Shown here in pieces: positions 18,862 through 28,712 of a stretch of 64,000 nt of DNA; the first letter of the stretch is position 1, and the number at the start of each line of letters is the position of its first letter. The position numbers and the translations under genes are program-made. The DNA is taken from contig NZ_CAJZAH010000003.1 in assembly GCF_914271545.1 (NCBI RefSeq), positions 186,001 to 250,000 of the forward strand. Direction: 5' to 3'. The notes beneath the pieces are model-generated. The model did not search any database. It was not told the DNA's origin and saw only the letters and a list, made by a program, of their open reading frames with translations. The DNA is from Cupriavidus respiraculi. GTDB lineage: Bacteria > Pseudomonadota > Gammaproteobacteria > Burkholderiales > Burkholderiaceae.

Positions 18862-20372
18862 TCTGTCTCCTCCGGGTGGCCGCGCGTGCCGTCCTGTCCG
18901 GCAGGCTGCTGCGACCCTTCCATCTCGCTCCGGGGGGCAACTTTATCCGATTTCCGCGGTGAGCGTCGGCGGCGCTTCTTCTTGGGGGCGCCTTCGCCGC
19001 CGGGGCCCGCGCTCTCGTTGCGGGCGGCATCGATCAGCGCTTCGCGGCCCTGGGAATCGGCGTCCTGGAAGTCCTGCCACCAGGTGGCCAGCTCGGCCGG
19101 CTGCTCGCCGGCGTCACAGCGCAGCTGCAGGAAATCGAAGCCGGCGCGGAACCGCGGCGACTCGAGCAGGCGGAACGGCATGCGGCCGACGCGCTTCTCG
19201 AAGCGCGGTTGCATGCCCCAGATGTCGCGCATGTCGGTGACGAAGCGGCGCTGGATGGCCAGCTTGCCGGTCTGGCGCTCCAGCACGTCGTCCATGGCCG
19301 TGTTCAGCGCGGCGATGGCGTGCTCGCCGCCCTCGCGCAGGGTGGTCCAGCGCTGCAGCACGTGGTGCCACAGCAGCGCCGCGAACAGGAAGCCAGGCGA
19401 GACCGGCTTGCCCACCTGGACGCGGCGGTCGGTATTGTCCAGCGCCAGCTGCACGAAGCGCTGGCCCATCGGCTGCTCGATGGCCACGTCCAGCAGCGGC
19501 AGCAGGCCCTTGTGCAGGCCGGCCTTGCGCAGCTCCTGCAGCGAGGCCCAGGCGTGGCCGGACATCAGCAGCTTGAGCATCTCGTCGAACAGCCGCGCGC
19601 TCGGCACGTTGTGGATCAGGGAAGCCAGGGCGGCGATAGGCTGGCGGCTCGCCTCGTCGATGGCGAAGCCCGTCTTGGCGGCGAAACGCACGGCGCGCAG
19701 CATGCGCACCGGGTCTTCGCGATAGCGGGTGACCGGGTCGCCGATCATGCGCAGCGTGCGGGCGCGCAGGTCTTCCATGCCGTGGTGGTAGTCATGCACC
19801 GTCTGCTCGGCAGGGTCGTAGTACATCGCGTTGATGGTGAAGTCGCGCCGTTCGGCGTCTTCGGCCTGCGATCCCCATACGTTGTCGCGCAGCACGCGGC
19901 CCGACGCGTCGATCGCGTGGGTCTTGGAATCGAGCTCGGCGCGCTTCATGCGGCGGCCTTCGGGCAGCGTCTCGCTGGCGATGGCGTCCACCAGCGCGCG
20001 GAAGGTCGACACCTCGATGATTTCCTGGTCGCGGCCGCCATAGAAGGTCACATGCACGATCTGGAAGCGGCGCCCGATGATGCGCGAGCGTCGGAACAGT
20101 GCCTGCACCTGCTCGGGCGTGGCGTTGGTGGCCACGTCGAAGTCCTTGGGCTTGATGCCCAGCAGCAGGTCGCGCACGGCGCCGCCGACGACGAAGGCCT
20201 GGAAGCCGGCCTGCTGCAGCGTGGAAGTGACCTTGACCGCGTTGCGCGACAGCAGTCCCGGATCGATCTGGTGCTCGTCCGGCCCGACGATGCGGGGGGT
20301 ATGCGCGCGGCCCAGGCGGCGCTGCTTCGGCCCCGGCTTGCCGAGCAGGCGGTTGATAAGCTTCTTGATCAC
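18858..20372 (-). CDS. pcnB: Poly(A) polymerase I PcnB
   Basis: A 504-residue class II nucleotidyltransferase. The head domain has VVGGAVRDLLLGIKPKDFDVAT with the two catalytic aspartates, followed by RRFQIVHV and RDFTINAMYYDP. The C-terminal tail is strongly basic (KKKRRRRSPRKSDK), typical of bacterial poly(A) polymerases rather than of CCA-adding enzymes. It adds 3' poly(A) tails that promote RNA decay. Translation starts at a GTG (20372), two bases after the stop of the HAD gene upstream, and the N-terminal MIKKLINRLLG is characteristic. It is coupled to folK by an ATGA overlap. Confidence 0.95.
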   Translation of the reverse strand: MIKKLINRLLGKPGPKQRRLGRAHTPRIVGPDEHQIDPGLLSRNAVKVTSTLQQAGFQAFVVGGAVRDLLLGIKPKDFDVATNATPEQVQALFRRSRIIGRRFQIVHVTFYGGRDQEIIEVSTFRALVDAIASETLPEGRRMKRAELDSKTHAIDASGRVLRDNVWGSQAEDAERRDFTINAMYYDPAEQTVHDYHHGMEDLRARTLRMIGDPVTRYREDPVRMLRAVRFAAKTGFAIDEASRQPIAALASLIHNVPSARLFDEMLKLLMSGHAWASLQELRKAGLHKGLLPLLDVAIEQPMGQRFVQLALDNTDRRVQVGKPVSPGFLFAALLWHHVLQRWTTLREGGEHAIAALNTAMDDVLERQTGKLAIQRRFVTDMRDIWGMQPRFEKRVGRMPFRLLESPRFRAGFDFLQLRCDAGEQPAELATWWQDFQDADSQGREALIDAARNESAGPGGEGAPKKKRRRRSPRKSDKVAPRSEMEGSQQPAGQDGTRGHPEETE

Positions 20373-20373
20373 G

Positions 20374-21048
20374 TCAGAACAGGTCCATGATGCGCCAGCC
20401 GGCCGCGGCGGCGTGGTGGCGCAGGCGATCGTCGGGGTTGGTGGCGACGGGTTGGCTCACCTTCTCGAGCAGCGGCAGGTCGTTGGCCGAGTCGCTGTAG
20501 AAGGTGGTCGTCTCGAAGGCGTCCCACTGGGTGCCCTGGCTCTTGAGCCAGGCTTCCACCCGGGCGATCTTGCCTTCGCGGAAGCTCGGAATGCCGGCCA
20601 CGTCGCCGGTATAGGCGCTGTCCGGCTTGCCGTCGACGGTGGCCGGCTCGGTGGCGATCAGATGCTTGATGCCGAACGCCGCGGTGATCGGGGCCGTCAC
20701 GAAGCTGTTGGTGGCCGTGACGATGGCGCACAGGTCGCCCGCTTCGAGGTGCTTGTACACCAGGGCGCGGGCCTGGGGCGTGATGACCGGGTCGATCACC
20801 TCGCGCATGAACTGGCCGCGCCAGTCATCGAGACGCTCGCGCGGGTGGGCGGCCAGCGGGGCGAGCGCAAAGCGCAGGAACGCCTGGATATCCAGGGTGC
20901 CCGCCTTGTAATGCCCATAGAACTCGTCGTTCTTGCGACGGTAGGTTTCCTCGTCGACGACGCCCAGGCGGACCAGGAAGCGCCCCCATTCGTGGTCGCT
21001 GTCGGTCGGGATCAGGGTGTGGTCGAGGTCGAACAATGCCAGATTCAT
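20374..21048 (-). CDS. HAD-IB family phosphatase
   Basis: A 224-residue HAD-superfamily hydrolase of subfamily IB (SerB-like). Motif I is FDLDHTLIPTDSD, motif II TATNS, and motif III/IV YSDSANDLPLLEKV. The cap is a helical insertion after motif I. Such enzymes dephosphorylate small phosphorylated metabolites; histidinol-phosphate and phosphoserine phosphatases are relatives. The substrate cannot be told. The gene ends just before pcnB and lies 140 bases after hda, so it may be part of the hda-HAD-pcnB-folK run. Confidence 0.88.
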   Translation of the reverse strand: MNLALFDLDHTLIPTDSDHEWGRFLVRLGVVDEETYRRKNDEFYGHYKAGTLDIQAFLRFALAPLAAHPRERLDDWRGQFMREVIDPVITPQARALVYKHLEAGDLCAIVTATNSFVTAPITAAFGIKHLIATEPATVDGKPDSAYTGDVAGIPSFREGKIARVEAWLKSQGTQWDAFETTTFYSDSANDLPLLEKVSQPVATNPDDRLRHHAAAAGWRIMDLF

Positions 21049-21188
21049 GGGCGGCGATTTTACATTAACGTGGTGACGGCCCGTTTCCCGGGCTCGCATG
21101 TACCGTGCCAGCACCGTGGCGCGGGGCCGTGGTGGCCGGAGGCGGAGATACGGCGCCGGAGATTCGGGGCCGGAAGGGCATCCGTGGC

Positions 21189-21896
21189 CTACTCGCGGAA
21201 TTCGGCGAACATCTCGCGCAGCAGCGGCAGGGTCACGGCCCGCTTGCGCTCGAGCGAATACGTGTCGAGAGCGTCCAGCAGCGCCATCAGGCTCGGCATG
21301 TCGCGGTAGTGGCGCGTGACGAGCCAGTGCGGGATTTCGGGCGAGAGCTGCAGGCCCCGTTCGCGGGCCGCCTGCACCAGAGCCGCCATCTTGTCCTCGT
21401 CCGACAGGGTGGCGAGCTGGTAGACCAGCCCCCAGCCGAGGCGCGTGCGCAGATCCTCGCGCACGGGCATGGCCAGCGGCGCGACGCTGCCGGCGACTAC
21501 CAGCGCGGTACGCACATGGGCCCGCACCTCGTTGTAGAGCGAGAACACCGCGATCTGCCGCGCCTCGTCCAGCAGATCGACGTCGTCGACCGTATAGAGC
21601 TGGCAGCTGGGATCGAAGATGAAGTCGGACAGGGCGTGATGCGGGCTCAGATAGCGGCAGCGCAGGCCCGCGTGGGCGCCGGCCTCGCACACCGCGTGCA
21701 GCAGGTGGGTGCGGCCCGAGCCCGTTTCTCCCCACAGATAGACCAGCCGGTCGGTGGCGCGCTCCTGGGCGATGGCCGCCGGCAACTCGCGCAGGCGCTG
21801 CACCGGCTCCAGGTTGGCGCTGCCGAAGAAATTGCCGAATGTCGACGGCGGCGGATGGCCCAGTTCGAGGGAAAGCTGCTTGGGACGCAAAGACAT
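21189..21896 (-). CDS. hda: DnaA regulatory inactivator Hda
   Basis: A 235-residue AAA+ protein homologous to DnaA domain III. Residues 6-12 (KQLSLEL) form the clamp-binding motif through which Hda docks on the beta sliding clamp. Walker A is present as WGETGSGRTH and a Walker B-like LYTVDDVDLLD follows. Hda with the DNA-loaded clamp stimulates ATP hydrolysis by DnaA and prevents re-initiation. It follows the AI-2E permease gene by 9 bases, a conserved neighbourhood in beta-proteobacteria. It has no DNA-binding domain IV, as expected. Confidence 0.93.
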   Translation of the reverse strand: MSLRPKQLSLELGHPPPSTFGNFFGSANLEPVQRLRELPAAIAQERATDRLVYLWGETGSGRTHLLHAVCEAGAHAGLRCRYLSPHHALSDFIFDPSCQLYTVDDVDLLDEARQIAVFSLYNEVRAHVRTALVVAGSVAPLAMPVREDLRTRLGWGLVYQLATLSDEDKMAALVQAARERGLQLSPEIPHWLVTRHYRDMPSLMALLDALDTYSLERKRAVTLPLLREMFAEFRE

Positions 21897-21905
21897 GGTC
21901 GGGCT

Positions 21906-22976
21906 CTACTTCCGGTATAGGTCGCTTGCCATATAAACGCGCCGCAGCTGCCGGGCGCCGACCAGCAGGATGGCGCAGGTCGGCAGGGCCAGCAGGACGC
22001 CGAAGAAGCCGAACAGCTGGCCGAACGCCAGCAGGGCGAAGATCACGGCCAGCGGATGCATGCCGATGCGCTCGCCCACCAGCCGGGGCGTCAGGTAGAA
22101 GCTCTCGACGAACTGGCCGATGCCGTAGACCACCGCGACCGCGCCGATCCCGTACCAGCTGCCGAACTGCAGCAGCGCGGCCACGATGGCCAGCGCGAGG
22201 CCCATGCCGAAGCCGATATAGGGAATGAACACGGCCAGCCCGGTGAAGACGCCGACCGGCACGGCGATCTCGAAGCCGGCAATGGCCAGGCCGACCGAGT
22301 ACAGCACGGCCAGGATCAGCATCACGATGATCTGCCCGCGCAGGTATTGCGACAGCAGCGCGTCCGTCTCGCTGCTCAGCTCGCGCACCTTGGGCACCCA
22401 GCGCCGCGGCACGACGTTTTCCACGCGCCGCATCAGCCGGTGCCAGTCCATCAGCAGGTAGAACATCAGCACCGGCACGATGAAGGCCATGCCGGCCAGC
22501 GTGATCAGCGCCGAACCGGACACGCGCACATAGGTCAGCAGCACGGCCAGCAGGTCTTCGGGGCTGGCGGCGAAGCGGTCGGACATCATCCGGCGCAGGC
22601 CGGGAAAATCGAAGCGCACCCGCACGCCAAGCTCGGCCAGCCGGGGCGCCACCACGGAATTGAGCTTCTGCAGCAAGGTCGGCAGCTGCTCGCGCAACTG
22701 GGGAATCTCGCGCTGCAGCACCGCGATGACCAGCAGCACCAGCAGCACGGCCACCACGATCAGCAGCAGGATCATTAGCGACACGCCGATAAAGCGCGGC
22801 ACCTTGTGGCGCTGGAGCCAGTCCACGCCCGGGTTCAGGATGTAGGCGAAGATGAACGCGAAGAGAAACGGCGTGAGCACCGGGGCCAGCGCCAGGATGG
22901 CGCCAAACAGCGCAGCGGCCAGCGCGATCCATAGCAGGACGCGCTTGGTCTCTTGCGATAAGACAGGAGCGTTCAT
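21906..22976 (-). CDS. AI-2E family transporter (PerM/YdiK-like)
   Basis: A 356-residue membrane protein of the AI-2E exporter superfamily. Two N-terminal helices precede a long soluble loop (about residues 85-150) and then about five helices, with the family motif VPVGVFTGLAVFIPYIGFGMGLALA and the region LTPRLVGERIGMHPLAVIFALLAFGQLFGF. The name comes from one member that exports autoinducer 2; others are sodium/proton antiporters, so transport of a signal should not be assumed. It is the first gene of the run leading into hda and diverges from purM. Confidence 0.88.
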   Translation of the reverse strand: MNAPVLSQETKRVLLWIALAAALFGAILALAPVLTPFLFAFIFAYILNPGVDWLQRHKVPRFIGVSLMILLLIVVAVLLVLLVIAVLQREIPQLREQLPTLLQKLNSVVAPRLAELGVRVRFDFPGLRRMMSDRFAASPEDLLAVLLTYVRVSGSALITLAGMAFIVPVLMFYLLMDWHRLMRRVENVVPRRWVPKVRELSSETDALLSQYLRGQIIVMLILAVLYSVGLAIAGFEIAVPVGVFTGLAVFIPYIGFGMGLALAIVAALLQFGSWYGIGAVAVVYGIGQFVESFYLTPRLVGERIGMHPLAVIFALLAFGQLFGFFGVLLALPTCAILLVGARQLRRVYMASDLYRK

Positions 22977-23098
22977 CGGTAAAGCCGAAAAGATGCGGGA
23001 GGGGAAAATCGCGAGGGGCGAAAGTCGCGCAGAGCAGGCAGGGCCGGCGCCACGCGGAAACCGGTGGCCAAAACTGGTGGCCGGTGCGCCGTATCCGT

Positions 23099-23104
23099 TA
23101 AAAT
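23099..23104 (+). promoter_or_regulatory. Possible -10 element of purM
   Basis: TAAAAT matches five of six consensus positions and lies 97 bases upstream of the purM ATG, in the divergent region shared with the AI-2E transporter gene. No good -35 hexamer is at the right distance. Confidence 0.4.
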
Positions 23105-23201
23105 CGCGATTCTACTGGACTCGGGGCACCCCTAACGGCGCTCCGAGGGCCGCATTCCACACTTGTATCCACACCACTCCTTCCAGGACAAGCAGGTTCC
23201 C

Positions 23202-24254
23202 ATGAGCGCAGCCCCCACCTCCGGCCAGGCAGGCCTTTCCTACCGCGATGCCGGCGTTGATATCGATGCGGGCGATGCGCTCGTCGACCGGATCAAGCCA
23301 TTTGCCAAGCGCACCATGCGCGAAGGCGTGATGGCCGGGATCGGTGGCTTCGGCGCGCTGTTCGAGCTGTCGAAGAAGTACAAGGAGCCGGTGCTGGTAT
23401 CGGGCACCGACGGCGTGGGCACGAAACTGAAGCTGGCCTTCCAGCTCAAGCGCCACGACACCGTGGGCCAGGATCTGGTGGCCATGAGCGTCAACGACAT
23501 CCTGGTGCAGGGCGCCGAGCCGCTGTTCTTCCTGGATTACTTCGCCTGCGGCAAGCTGGACGTCGACACCGCCGCCAGCGTGATCCAGGGCATCGCCCAT
23601 GGCTGCGAACTGGCCGGCTGCGCGCTGATCGGCGGCGAAACCGCGGAAATGCCGAGCATGTACCCGGACGGCGAATACGACCTGGCCGGCTTTGCGGTCG
23701 GCGCGGTGGAGAAGAGCAACATCATCGACGGCACCACCATCGTGCCGGGCGACGTGGTGCTGGGCCTGGCCTCGTCGGGCGCGCATTCCAACGGCTATTC
23801 GCTGGTGCGCAAGATCATCGAGGTCGCCAGGCCGGACCTGAACGCGGACTTCCACGGCCAGCGCCTGCAGGACGCCATCATGGCGCCGACGCGCATCTAC
23901 GTGAAGCCGCTGCTGTCGCTGATCGAGACGCTGCCGGTCAAGGGCATGGCCCATATCACCGGGGGCGGCCTGACCGAGAACGTGCCCCGCGTGCTGCCCA
24001 AGGAAGTCACCGCCGTGCTGCAGCGCGACGCGTGGACGCTGCCGCCCCTGTTCCAGTGGCTGCAGGAGCAGGGCCGCGTGGCCGACGACGAAATGCACCG
24101 CGTCTTCAACTGCGGCATCGGCATGGCCGTGATCGTGGGCAAGGAAGACGCGGAACGCGCCATCCGCCACCTGCAGGCGGCCGGCGAGGCGGTGTACCAG
24201 ATCGGCGAGATCCGCGAGCGCGCTGAGGGCCAGGCGCAGACCGTGGTGGTCTGA
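23202..24254 (+). CDS. purM: Phosphoribosylformylglycinamidine cyclo-ligase PurM
   Basis: A 350-residue AIR synthetase. It begins with [21 protein letters not shown] and has the nucleotide-binding [36 protein letters not shown] and the [24 protein letters not shown] region. It closes the imidazole ring to give AIR in purine synthesis. I chose ATG 23202 because the conserved N-terminal sequence begins shortly after it and an upstream in-frame start would add unconserved residues. purN, the GAR transformylase of the same pathway, lies 32 kb away. A clear terminator follows. Confidence 0.97.
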   Translation: MSAAPTSGQAGLSYRDAGVDIDAGDALVDRIKPFAKRTMREGVMAGIGGFGALFELSKKYKEPVLVSGTDGVGTKLKLAFQLKRHDTVGQDLVAMSVNDILVQGAEPLFFLDYFACGKLDVDTAASVIQGIAHGCELAGCALIGGETAEMPSMYPDGEYDLAGFAVGAVEKSNIIDGTTIVPGDVVLGLASSGAHSNGYSLVRKIIEVARPDLNADFHGQRLQDAIMAPTRIYVKPLLSLIETLPVKGMAHITGGGLTENVPRVLPKEVTAVLQRDAWTLPPLFQWLQEQGRVADDEMHRVFNCGIGMAVIVGKEDAERAIRHLQAAGEAVYQIGEIRERAEGQAQTVVV

Positions 24255-24307
24255 GCCTGCGCTCCCGGCGGTCCCGGCGATCGGCCGGGACGCAGACGGG
24301 ACATGAA

Positions 24308-24339
24308 ACGGCGGATGCGCGAGCGTCCGCCGTTTTTTT
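24308..24339 (+). terminator. Rho-independent terminator of purM
   Basis: ACGGCGGA (24308-24315) pairs with TCCGCCGT (24326-24333), and seven T residues follow (24333-24339). It overlaps the stop codon region of the convergent acetyltransferase gene. Confidence 0.85.
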
Positions 24340-24868
24340 ATGCCGCCGGGGCGTCCGGCGGCGCGCCGAGCGCCGTCAGCGCCGGCCCGGTGACGCGGCA
24401 GATGCGCCAGTCCGGCATCACGTCCGCGCCCATGGCGCGGTAGAAGTCGATCGACGGCGTATTCCAGTCCAGCACCGACCACTCGAAACGCCCGCATCCG
24501 CGCGCCACCGCGAGCGCCGCGAGATGGCGCAGCAGGGCCTTGCCGATACCGTGTCCGCGCCAGGGCGGCTCGACGTAGAGGTCTTCCAGATAGAGGCCCG
24601 GCTTGGCCAGGAACGTCGAGAAGTTATGGAAGAACAGCGCGAAGCCGACCGCGCGCGGGCCTTCCGGCGTAGGTACCTCGGCCAGCACCGCCTCGGCATG
24701 CGGGCGCGCGCCGAACAGCGCGGCGCGGATCTTGTCCGGCGTCGCCTCGACCAGATGGCTCAGCCGCTCGTACTCCGCCAGCTCGGCGATGAGGCGGTAC
24801 AGGGTCTTGTCGTCGTCGGCGGTGGCGGCGCGCAGCGTGAAGGCGGGGGAAGACACATCGGCGGACAT
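24338..24868 (-). CDS. GNAT-family N-acetyltransferase
   Basis: A 176-residue GNAT protein resembling the diamine (spermidine/spermine) acetyltransferase-like group. It opens with FTLRAATADDDKTLYRLI; the acetyl-CoA site is LEDLYVEPPWRGHGIGKALLRHLA, and GCGRFEWSVLDWNTPSIDFYRAMGA is the conserved C-terminal strand and helix. Acceptor substrate unknown. I start it at ATG 24868, 63 bases after miaA, because the upstream frame lacks similarity. It lies last in the mutL-miaA-GNAT run. Confidence 0.85.
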   Translation of the reverse strand: MSADVSSPAFTLRAATADDDKTLYRLIAELAEYERLSHLVEATPDKIRAALFGARPHAEAVLAEVPTPEGPRAVGFALFFHNFSTFLAKPGLYLEDLYVEPPWRGHGIGKALLRHLAALAVARGCGRFEWSVLDWNTPSIDFYRAMGADVMPDWRICRVTGPALTALGAPPDAPAA

Positions 24869-24931
24869 GGCGGGTCGCGTGGAGGCGGCGAGTCGGAAAA
24901 CGCGATTATCGCCGGCGCCCGGCAATGCCCG

Positions 24932-25915
24932 TCAAGATGTGGCCGCGCGTGCCCCCGCAGCGTCGAGTCCGGCCGCGCGCGCGACCTGTTCGACGTAGTC
25001 GTCGGCCAGGCAGTCCACCACGGTGCGCTCCGGCGTGCTGCGCAACCAGGTCAGCTGGCGCTTGCAGAGCTGGCGCGTGGCGGCCAGCCCGCGCTCGCGC
25101 ATGGTGTCGAAATCGGCCTCGCCGTCCAGGTATTCCCAGACCTGCCGGTACCCCACGCAGCGGATCGACGGCATGGCCGGATGCAGGTCGCCGCGGGCGC
25201 GCAGCGCCTGCACTTCCTCGATCAGGCCGTCCGCCAGCATCGCGTCGAAGCGCCGCGCGATGCGCTCGTGCAGCACCGCCCGGTCCGACGGTTCTAGCGC
25301 GATCACGCGAAAGCGCGCGTCGGCCGCGCCTTCGAAGGCCCGCGCGTCGGCCTGCCGCGCCAGCAGCGCGGACATCGGCTGGCCGGTGAGCCGGTGGATC
25401 TCCAGCGCGCGCTGGATGCGCTGGGCATCGTTGGGCGCCAGCCGCGCCGCCGTGACCGGATCGACCTCGGCCAGCATGGCGTGCAGGGCCGGCCAGCCCT
25501 GCCGCGCCGCCATCGCGTCGAGTTCGGCGCGCAGCGCGGCATCGGCCTGCGGCAGGTCGTTCAGGCCCTGCGTCAGCGCCTTGTAGTACAGCATGGTGCC
25601 GCCCACGATCAGCGGATGCCGGCCGCGCCCGCGGATCTCGGCGATCAGCCGGGTGGCATCGGCAACGAACTGGGCGGCGGAATAGCTGTCGGCCGGATCG
25701 ATGATGTCGATCAGATGATGGGGCACCGCGGCCAGTTCGGCGGCGCTGGGTTTGGCGGTGCCGATATCCATCTGCCGGTACACGAGCGCCGAGTCCAGGC
25801 TGATGATCTCGATCGGCCAGCGCGCGGCCAGCGCGAGCGCCGCCGCGGTCTTGCCGGAGGCGGTGGGGCCGAGCAGGCAGACGACGGGCGTGGTGGCGGC
25901 GGAGGGGGACGGCAT
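24932..25915 (-). CDS. miaA: tRNA dimethylallyltransferase MiaA
   Basis: A 327-residue enzyme with P-loop [15 protein letters not shown], the catalytic-Asp segment [21 protein letters not shown], and the conserved [28 protein letters not shown] and [18 protein letters not shown] motifs. It attaches a dimethylallyl group to A37 of tRNAs reading UNN codons. The start at ATG 25915 fits the beginning of the P-loop domain. It is 40 bases downstream of mutL, the usual mutL-miaA arrangement. Confidence 0.96.
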   Translation of the reverse strand: MPSPSAATTPVVCLLGPTASGKTAAALALAARWPIEIISLDSALVYRQMDIGTAKPSAAELAAVPHHLIDIIDPADSYSAAQFVADATRLIAEIRGRGRHPLIVGGTMLYYKALTQGLNDLPQADAALRAELDAMAARQGWPALHAMLAEVDPVTAARLAPNDAQRIQRALEIHRLTGQPMSALLARQADARAFEGAADARFRVIALEPSDRAVLHERIARRFDAMLADGLIEEVQALRARGDLHPAMPSIRCVGYRQVWEYLDGEADFDTMRERGLAATRQLCKRQLTWLRSTPERTVVDCLADDYVEQVARAAGLDAAGARAATS

Positions 25916-25955
25916 CGGACGAAGGAAGGCGGGTAACGGCTTGGGACGGCGGACG

Positions 25956-27911
25956 TTACTGGCCGCGCAGGAACAGCCGGTCGAGCTCCGCCACGGTGAG
26001 CTGCACCCACGTCGGCCGGCCATGGTTGCACTGGTCGGCGCGCTCGGTGGCCTCCATCTGGCGCAGCAGCGCGTTCATTTCCTCGGTGGTCAGCTTGCGG
26101 TTGGCGCGTACCGCGCTGTGGCAGGCCAGGGTGGCCAGCAGCTCGTTCTGCCGCTCGGCCAGCACGCGCGAGCCGCCATAGGACTGCAGGTCGCGCAGCA
26201 CGTCGCGCGCGAGGGCCTCGGCGTCGGCCTGCTTGAGCAGCGCCGGAATGGCCCGCACCGCCAGCGTGGTCGGCGAGACGGGCGCGATGTCGAAGCCCAG
26301 TTGCGCCAGCGTTTCCTGGTGCTCCTCGGCGGCGCCGATTTCGACCGGGCTGGCGGGCAGCGTGACGGGGATCAGCAGCGGCTGCACGGTCATCTGCCGG
26401 GTTTGCAGCGCCACCTTGATCTGCTCGTACAGGATGCGCTCGTGGGCGGCGTGCATGTCCACCAGCACCAGCCCGCGCGCGTTCTGCGCCAGCACGTAGA
26501 TGCCGTGCAGCTGGGCAACGGCATAGCCCAGGGGATGATCGTCGGCGGCTTCGTCGTCGCCGGTGCCGGCCGTCGGCGTGCGCCGCTCGAGGGCATCGAG
26601 CAGCGAGGGCGGATCGTTCTCGCGCGCCGCCTGCGCATCGGCAAGCCATGCCGGGGGCGCGCTTTCGCGCAGATAGCCGGCCGAGCTGCCCGGCTCGTCG
26701 CCGGCGCGGCCATAGGCGTCGCGCACCATGCCCAGATAGGCCTGGCGGGGTTGCGCGATGCCCAGCTCGCTCTGGCGCGCCACCGCGGTGTAGTCCACCC
26801 AGGGGCGCGGAGAGCCCGGCAGGGCGCCGGGACGCGCCGCCTCCGGCGCCGGCATGGCCGTGTCGGTGTGCAGGCTGTCGCCCTGTTCGCCCGCCTGCTT
26901 GGCCAGGCACCGCTGCACGGCGTGGTAGACGAACTGGTGAACGGCGCGCGATTCGCGGAAGCGCACCTCGATCTTGGACGGATGCACGTTCACGTCGACC
27001 AGCTCGGGCGGCAGGTCCAGGCAGAGCACATACGAGGGGAAGCGGTCCCCGTGCAGCACGTCCTGGTAGGCGCTGCGCACCGCATGGGTCAGCAGCTTGT
27101 CCCGCGCGTAGCGTCCGTTGACGAAGAAGAACTGCTGGTCCGGCCGGCCGCGCGACGCGGTCGGCAGGCCCGCGAAGCCATACAGGTGCAGGTCGCCGGC
27201 TTCCTCGTCCAGCGGCAGGCGGGCGCGGGCGAAGTCTTCCCCGAGCACCTGCGCCGTGCGCGTGGCCACGTCGCCGGCGTTCCAGTGCTCCATCGGCTTG
27301 CCGTTGTGATGGACGGAGATGGTCACGTCCGGCCGGGCCAGCGCCACGCGCCTGACCATCTCCAGGCAATGGCCCAGCTCGGTCTGCTCGGTCTTGAGGA
27401 ATTTGCGGCGCGCCGGCGTGTTGAAATACAGGTGCTGGACGTCGACCGTGGTGCCGACCGCGCCGGAGGCCGGCTGCAGGGCGCCGGTGTCGGCGCTGAC
27501 CTGCGTCGCGTGCGCATCGGCCGCGGTGCGGCTCGTCAGCACCATATGGGAGACCGAGGCGATCGAGGCCAGGGCCTCGCCGCGAAAACCCAGCGTCAGC
27601 ACGGATTCGAGTTCGTCCAGCGAGGCGATCTTGCTGGTGGCGTGGCGCAGCAGCGCCACGGGCAGTTCATCGGCGGGAATCCCGCAGCCATTGTCGGCGA
27701 TCACGATGCGGCGCACGCCGCCCTCTTCGAGGCGGATGGAAATCTGCCGCGCACCCGCATCCAGTGCGTTTTCCAGCAGCTCCTTGACCACCGAGGCGGG
27801 CCGTTCCACCACCTCGCCCGCGGCGATCTGGCTGATCAGCTGGTCGGGCAGCGGGCGGATCGGGCGCGTGGGAGCGGTGGGGCGGGCGGCTTCGGAAGGC
27901 AGGGCAGGCAT
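25956..27911 (-). CDS. mutL: DNA mismatch repair protein MutL, with endonuclease motifs
   Basis: A 651-residue MutL. The N-terminal GHKL ATPase has motifs [20 protein letters not shown] and [10 protein letters not shown]. The transducer domain has [11 protein letters not shown] and [12 protein letters not shown]. The C-terminal domain contains [12 protein letters not shown], a close variant of the DQHA(x)2E(x)4E metal-binding endonuclease motif, plus ACHSAVR and CNHGRP. It should therefore be a nicking MutL, as expected where MutH is absent. The linker between domains is long and variable. The start ATG 27911 lies only 7 bases after a perfect TATAAT on the minus strand (27919-27924), suggesting a leaderless mRNA. 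Confidence 0.96.
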   Translation of the reverse strand: MPALPSEAARPTAPTRPIRPLPDQLISQIAAGEVVERPASVVKELLENALDAGARQISIRLEEGGVRRIVIADNGCGIPADELPVALLRHATSKIASLDELESVLTLGFRGEALASIASVSHMVLTSRTAADAHATQVSADTGALQPASGAVGTTVDVQHLYFNTPARRKFLKTEQTELGHCLEMVRRVALARPDVTISVHHNGKPMEHWNAGDVATRTAQVLGEDFARARLPLDEEAGDLHLYGFAGLPTASRGRPDQQFFFVNGRYARDKLLTHAVRSAYQDVLHGDRFPSYVLCLDLPPELVDVNVHPSKIEVRFRESRAVHQFVYHAVQRCLAKQAGEQGDSLHTDTAMPAPEAARPGALPGSPRPWVDYTAVARQSELGIAQPRQAYLGMVRDAYGRAGDEPGSSAGYLRESAPPAWLADAQAARENDPPSLLDALERRTPTAGTGDDEAADDHPLGYAVAQLHGIYVLAQNARGLVLVDMHAAHERILYEQIKVALQTRQMTVQPLLIPVTLPASPVEIGAAEEHQETLAQLGFDIAPVSPTTLAVRAIPALLKQADAEALARDVLRDLQSYGGSRVLAERQNELLATLACHSAVRANRKLTTEEMNALLRQMEATERADQCNHGRPTWVQLTVAELDRLFLRGQ

Positions 27912-27918
27912 GGGGCGG

Positions 27919-27924
27919 ATTATA
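27919..27924 (-). promoter_or_regulatory. Perfect -10 hexamer 7 bases before the mutL start
   Basis: TATAAT on the minus strand is separated from the mutL ATG by CCGCCCC only. A transcript from it would begin at or next to the start codon. No convincing -35 is present and no Shine-Dalgarno fits in the gap. Confidence 0.55.
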
Positions 27925-28018
27925 CGTGCGCGGGTTTTCACGGAGGCAGGGCCGGGAACGGCGGATCCGCGCATCGGCTCTTGTATGATGTCGAGCTACG
28001 CCTACAACGGGGAACGAA

Positions 28019-28675
28019 TTGGAAATCGTATTGCAGTTCATCGATATGCTGGTCCATATCGACAAATACCTCGGCACGGTCATCGCGGAATACGGCGCGT
28101 GGGTCTACGCCTTGCTGTTCGCCATCGTGTTCGCGGAAACGGGCCTGGTGATCCTGCCCTTCCTTCCCGGCGATTCCCTTCTGTTCATCGCGGGTGCATT
28201 CTGCGCGACCGGGGCCATGAACGAGTGGGTGCTGATCGGCTTGCTGCTGATCGCGGCCATCGGCGGCAATACCGTCAACTATTTCGTCGGCAGCTGGATC
28301 GGGCCCAAGGTGTTCGATCACCAATGGCGCTTCCTGGACCAGCAGGCGTTGCGCCGCACGCACGACTTCTACGAGCGCCACGGCGGCAAGACGCTGGTGA
28401 TCGCGCGCTTCATCCCCATCGTGCGGACCTTCGCGCCGTTCGTGGCGGGCGTGTCGCAGATGACGTTCGCGCGCTTCCAGCTCTTCAACGTGATCGGCGC
28501 CGTCATCTGGGTGGTCGGCCTGGTGTTCGCCGGCTACTTCTTCGGCAACCTGCCGTTCATCAAGCAGTACCTGAACGTGATCGTGCTGGTCGGCATCAGC
28601 GCGGCAATCGTGCCGCTGATCGTGGGCGGGCTGTGGAAACTGGTGCGGGGCGGCAAGAGCCGGCGCACTTCCTGA
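28019..28675 (+). CDS. DedA-family membrane protein
   Basis: A 218-residue DedA/VTT-domain protein. It has the conserved ETGLVILPFLPGDSLLFIAGA re-entrant segment, GGNTVNYFVGSWIG and RFIPIVRTFAPFVAGVSQM, whose acidic and basic residues are needed in the family. DedA proteins are tied to proton-motive-force homeostasis and lipid-carrier flipping. The start is a TTG at 28019, chosen because a GGGGAAC ribosome-binding site precedes it and the resulting N-terminus matches the family. It diverges from mutL and converges with the SirB1-like gene. Confidence 0.9.
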   Translation: MEIVLQFIDMLVHIDKYLGTVIAEYGAWVYALLFAIVFAETGLVILPFLPGDSLLFIAGAFCATGAMNEWVLIGLLLIAAIGGNTVNYFVGSWIGPKVFDHQWRFLDQQALRRTHDFYERHGGKTLVIARFIPIVRTFAPFVAGVSQMTFARFQLFNVIGAVIWVVGLVFAGYFFGNLPFIKQYLNVIVLVGISAAIVPLIVGGLWKLVRGGKSRRTS

Positions 28676-28683
28676 GCGCAGCG

Positions 28684-28704
28684 GGGCGCCGCCTGGCGCC
28701 CTTT
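28684..28704 (+). terminator. Hairpin after dedA
   Basis: GGGCGCC (28684-28690) pairs with GGCGCCC (28695-28701) around a 4-base loop, followed by three Ts. The short T-run makes it a moderate terminator candidate. It lies in the 37-base gap between the convergent dedA and SirB1-like genes. Confidence 0.5.
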
Positions 28705-28712
28705 GGGCCCGC

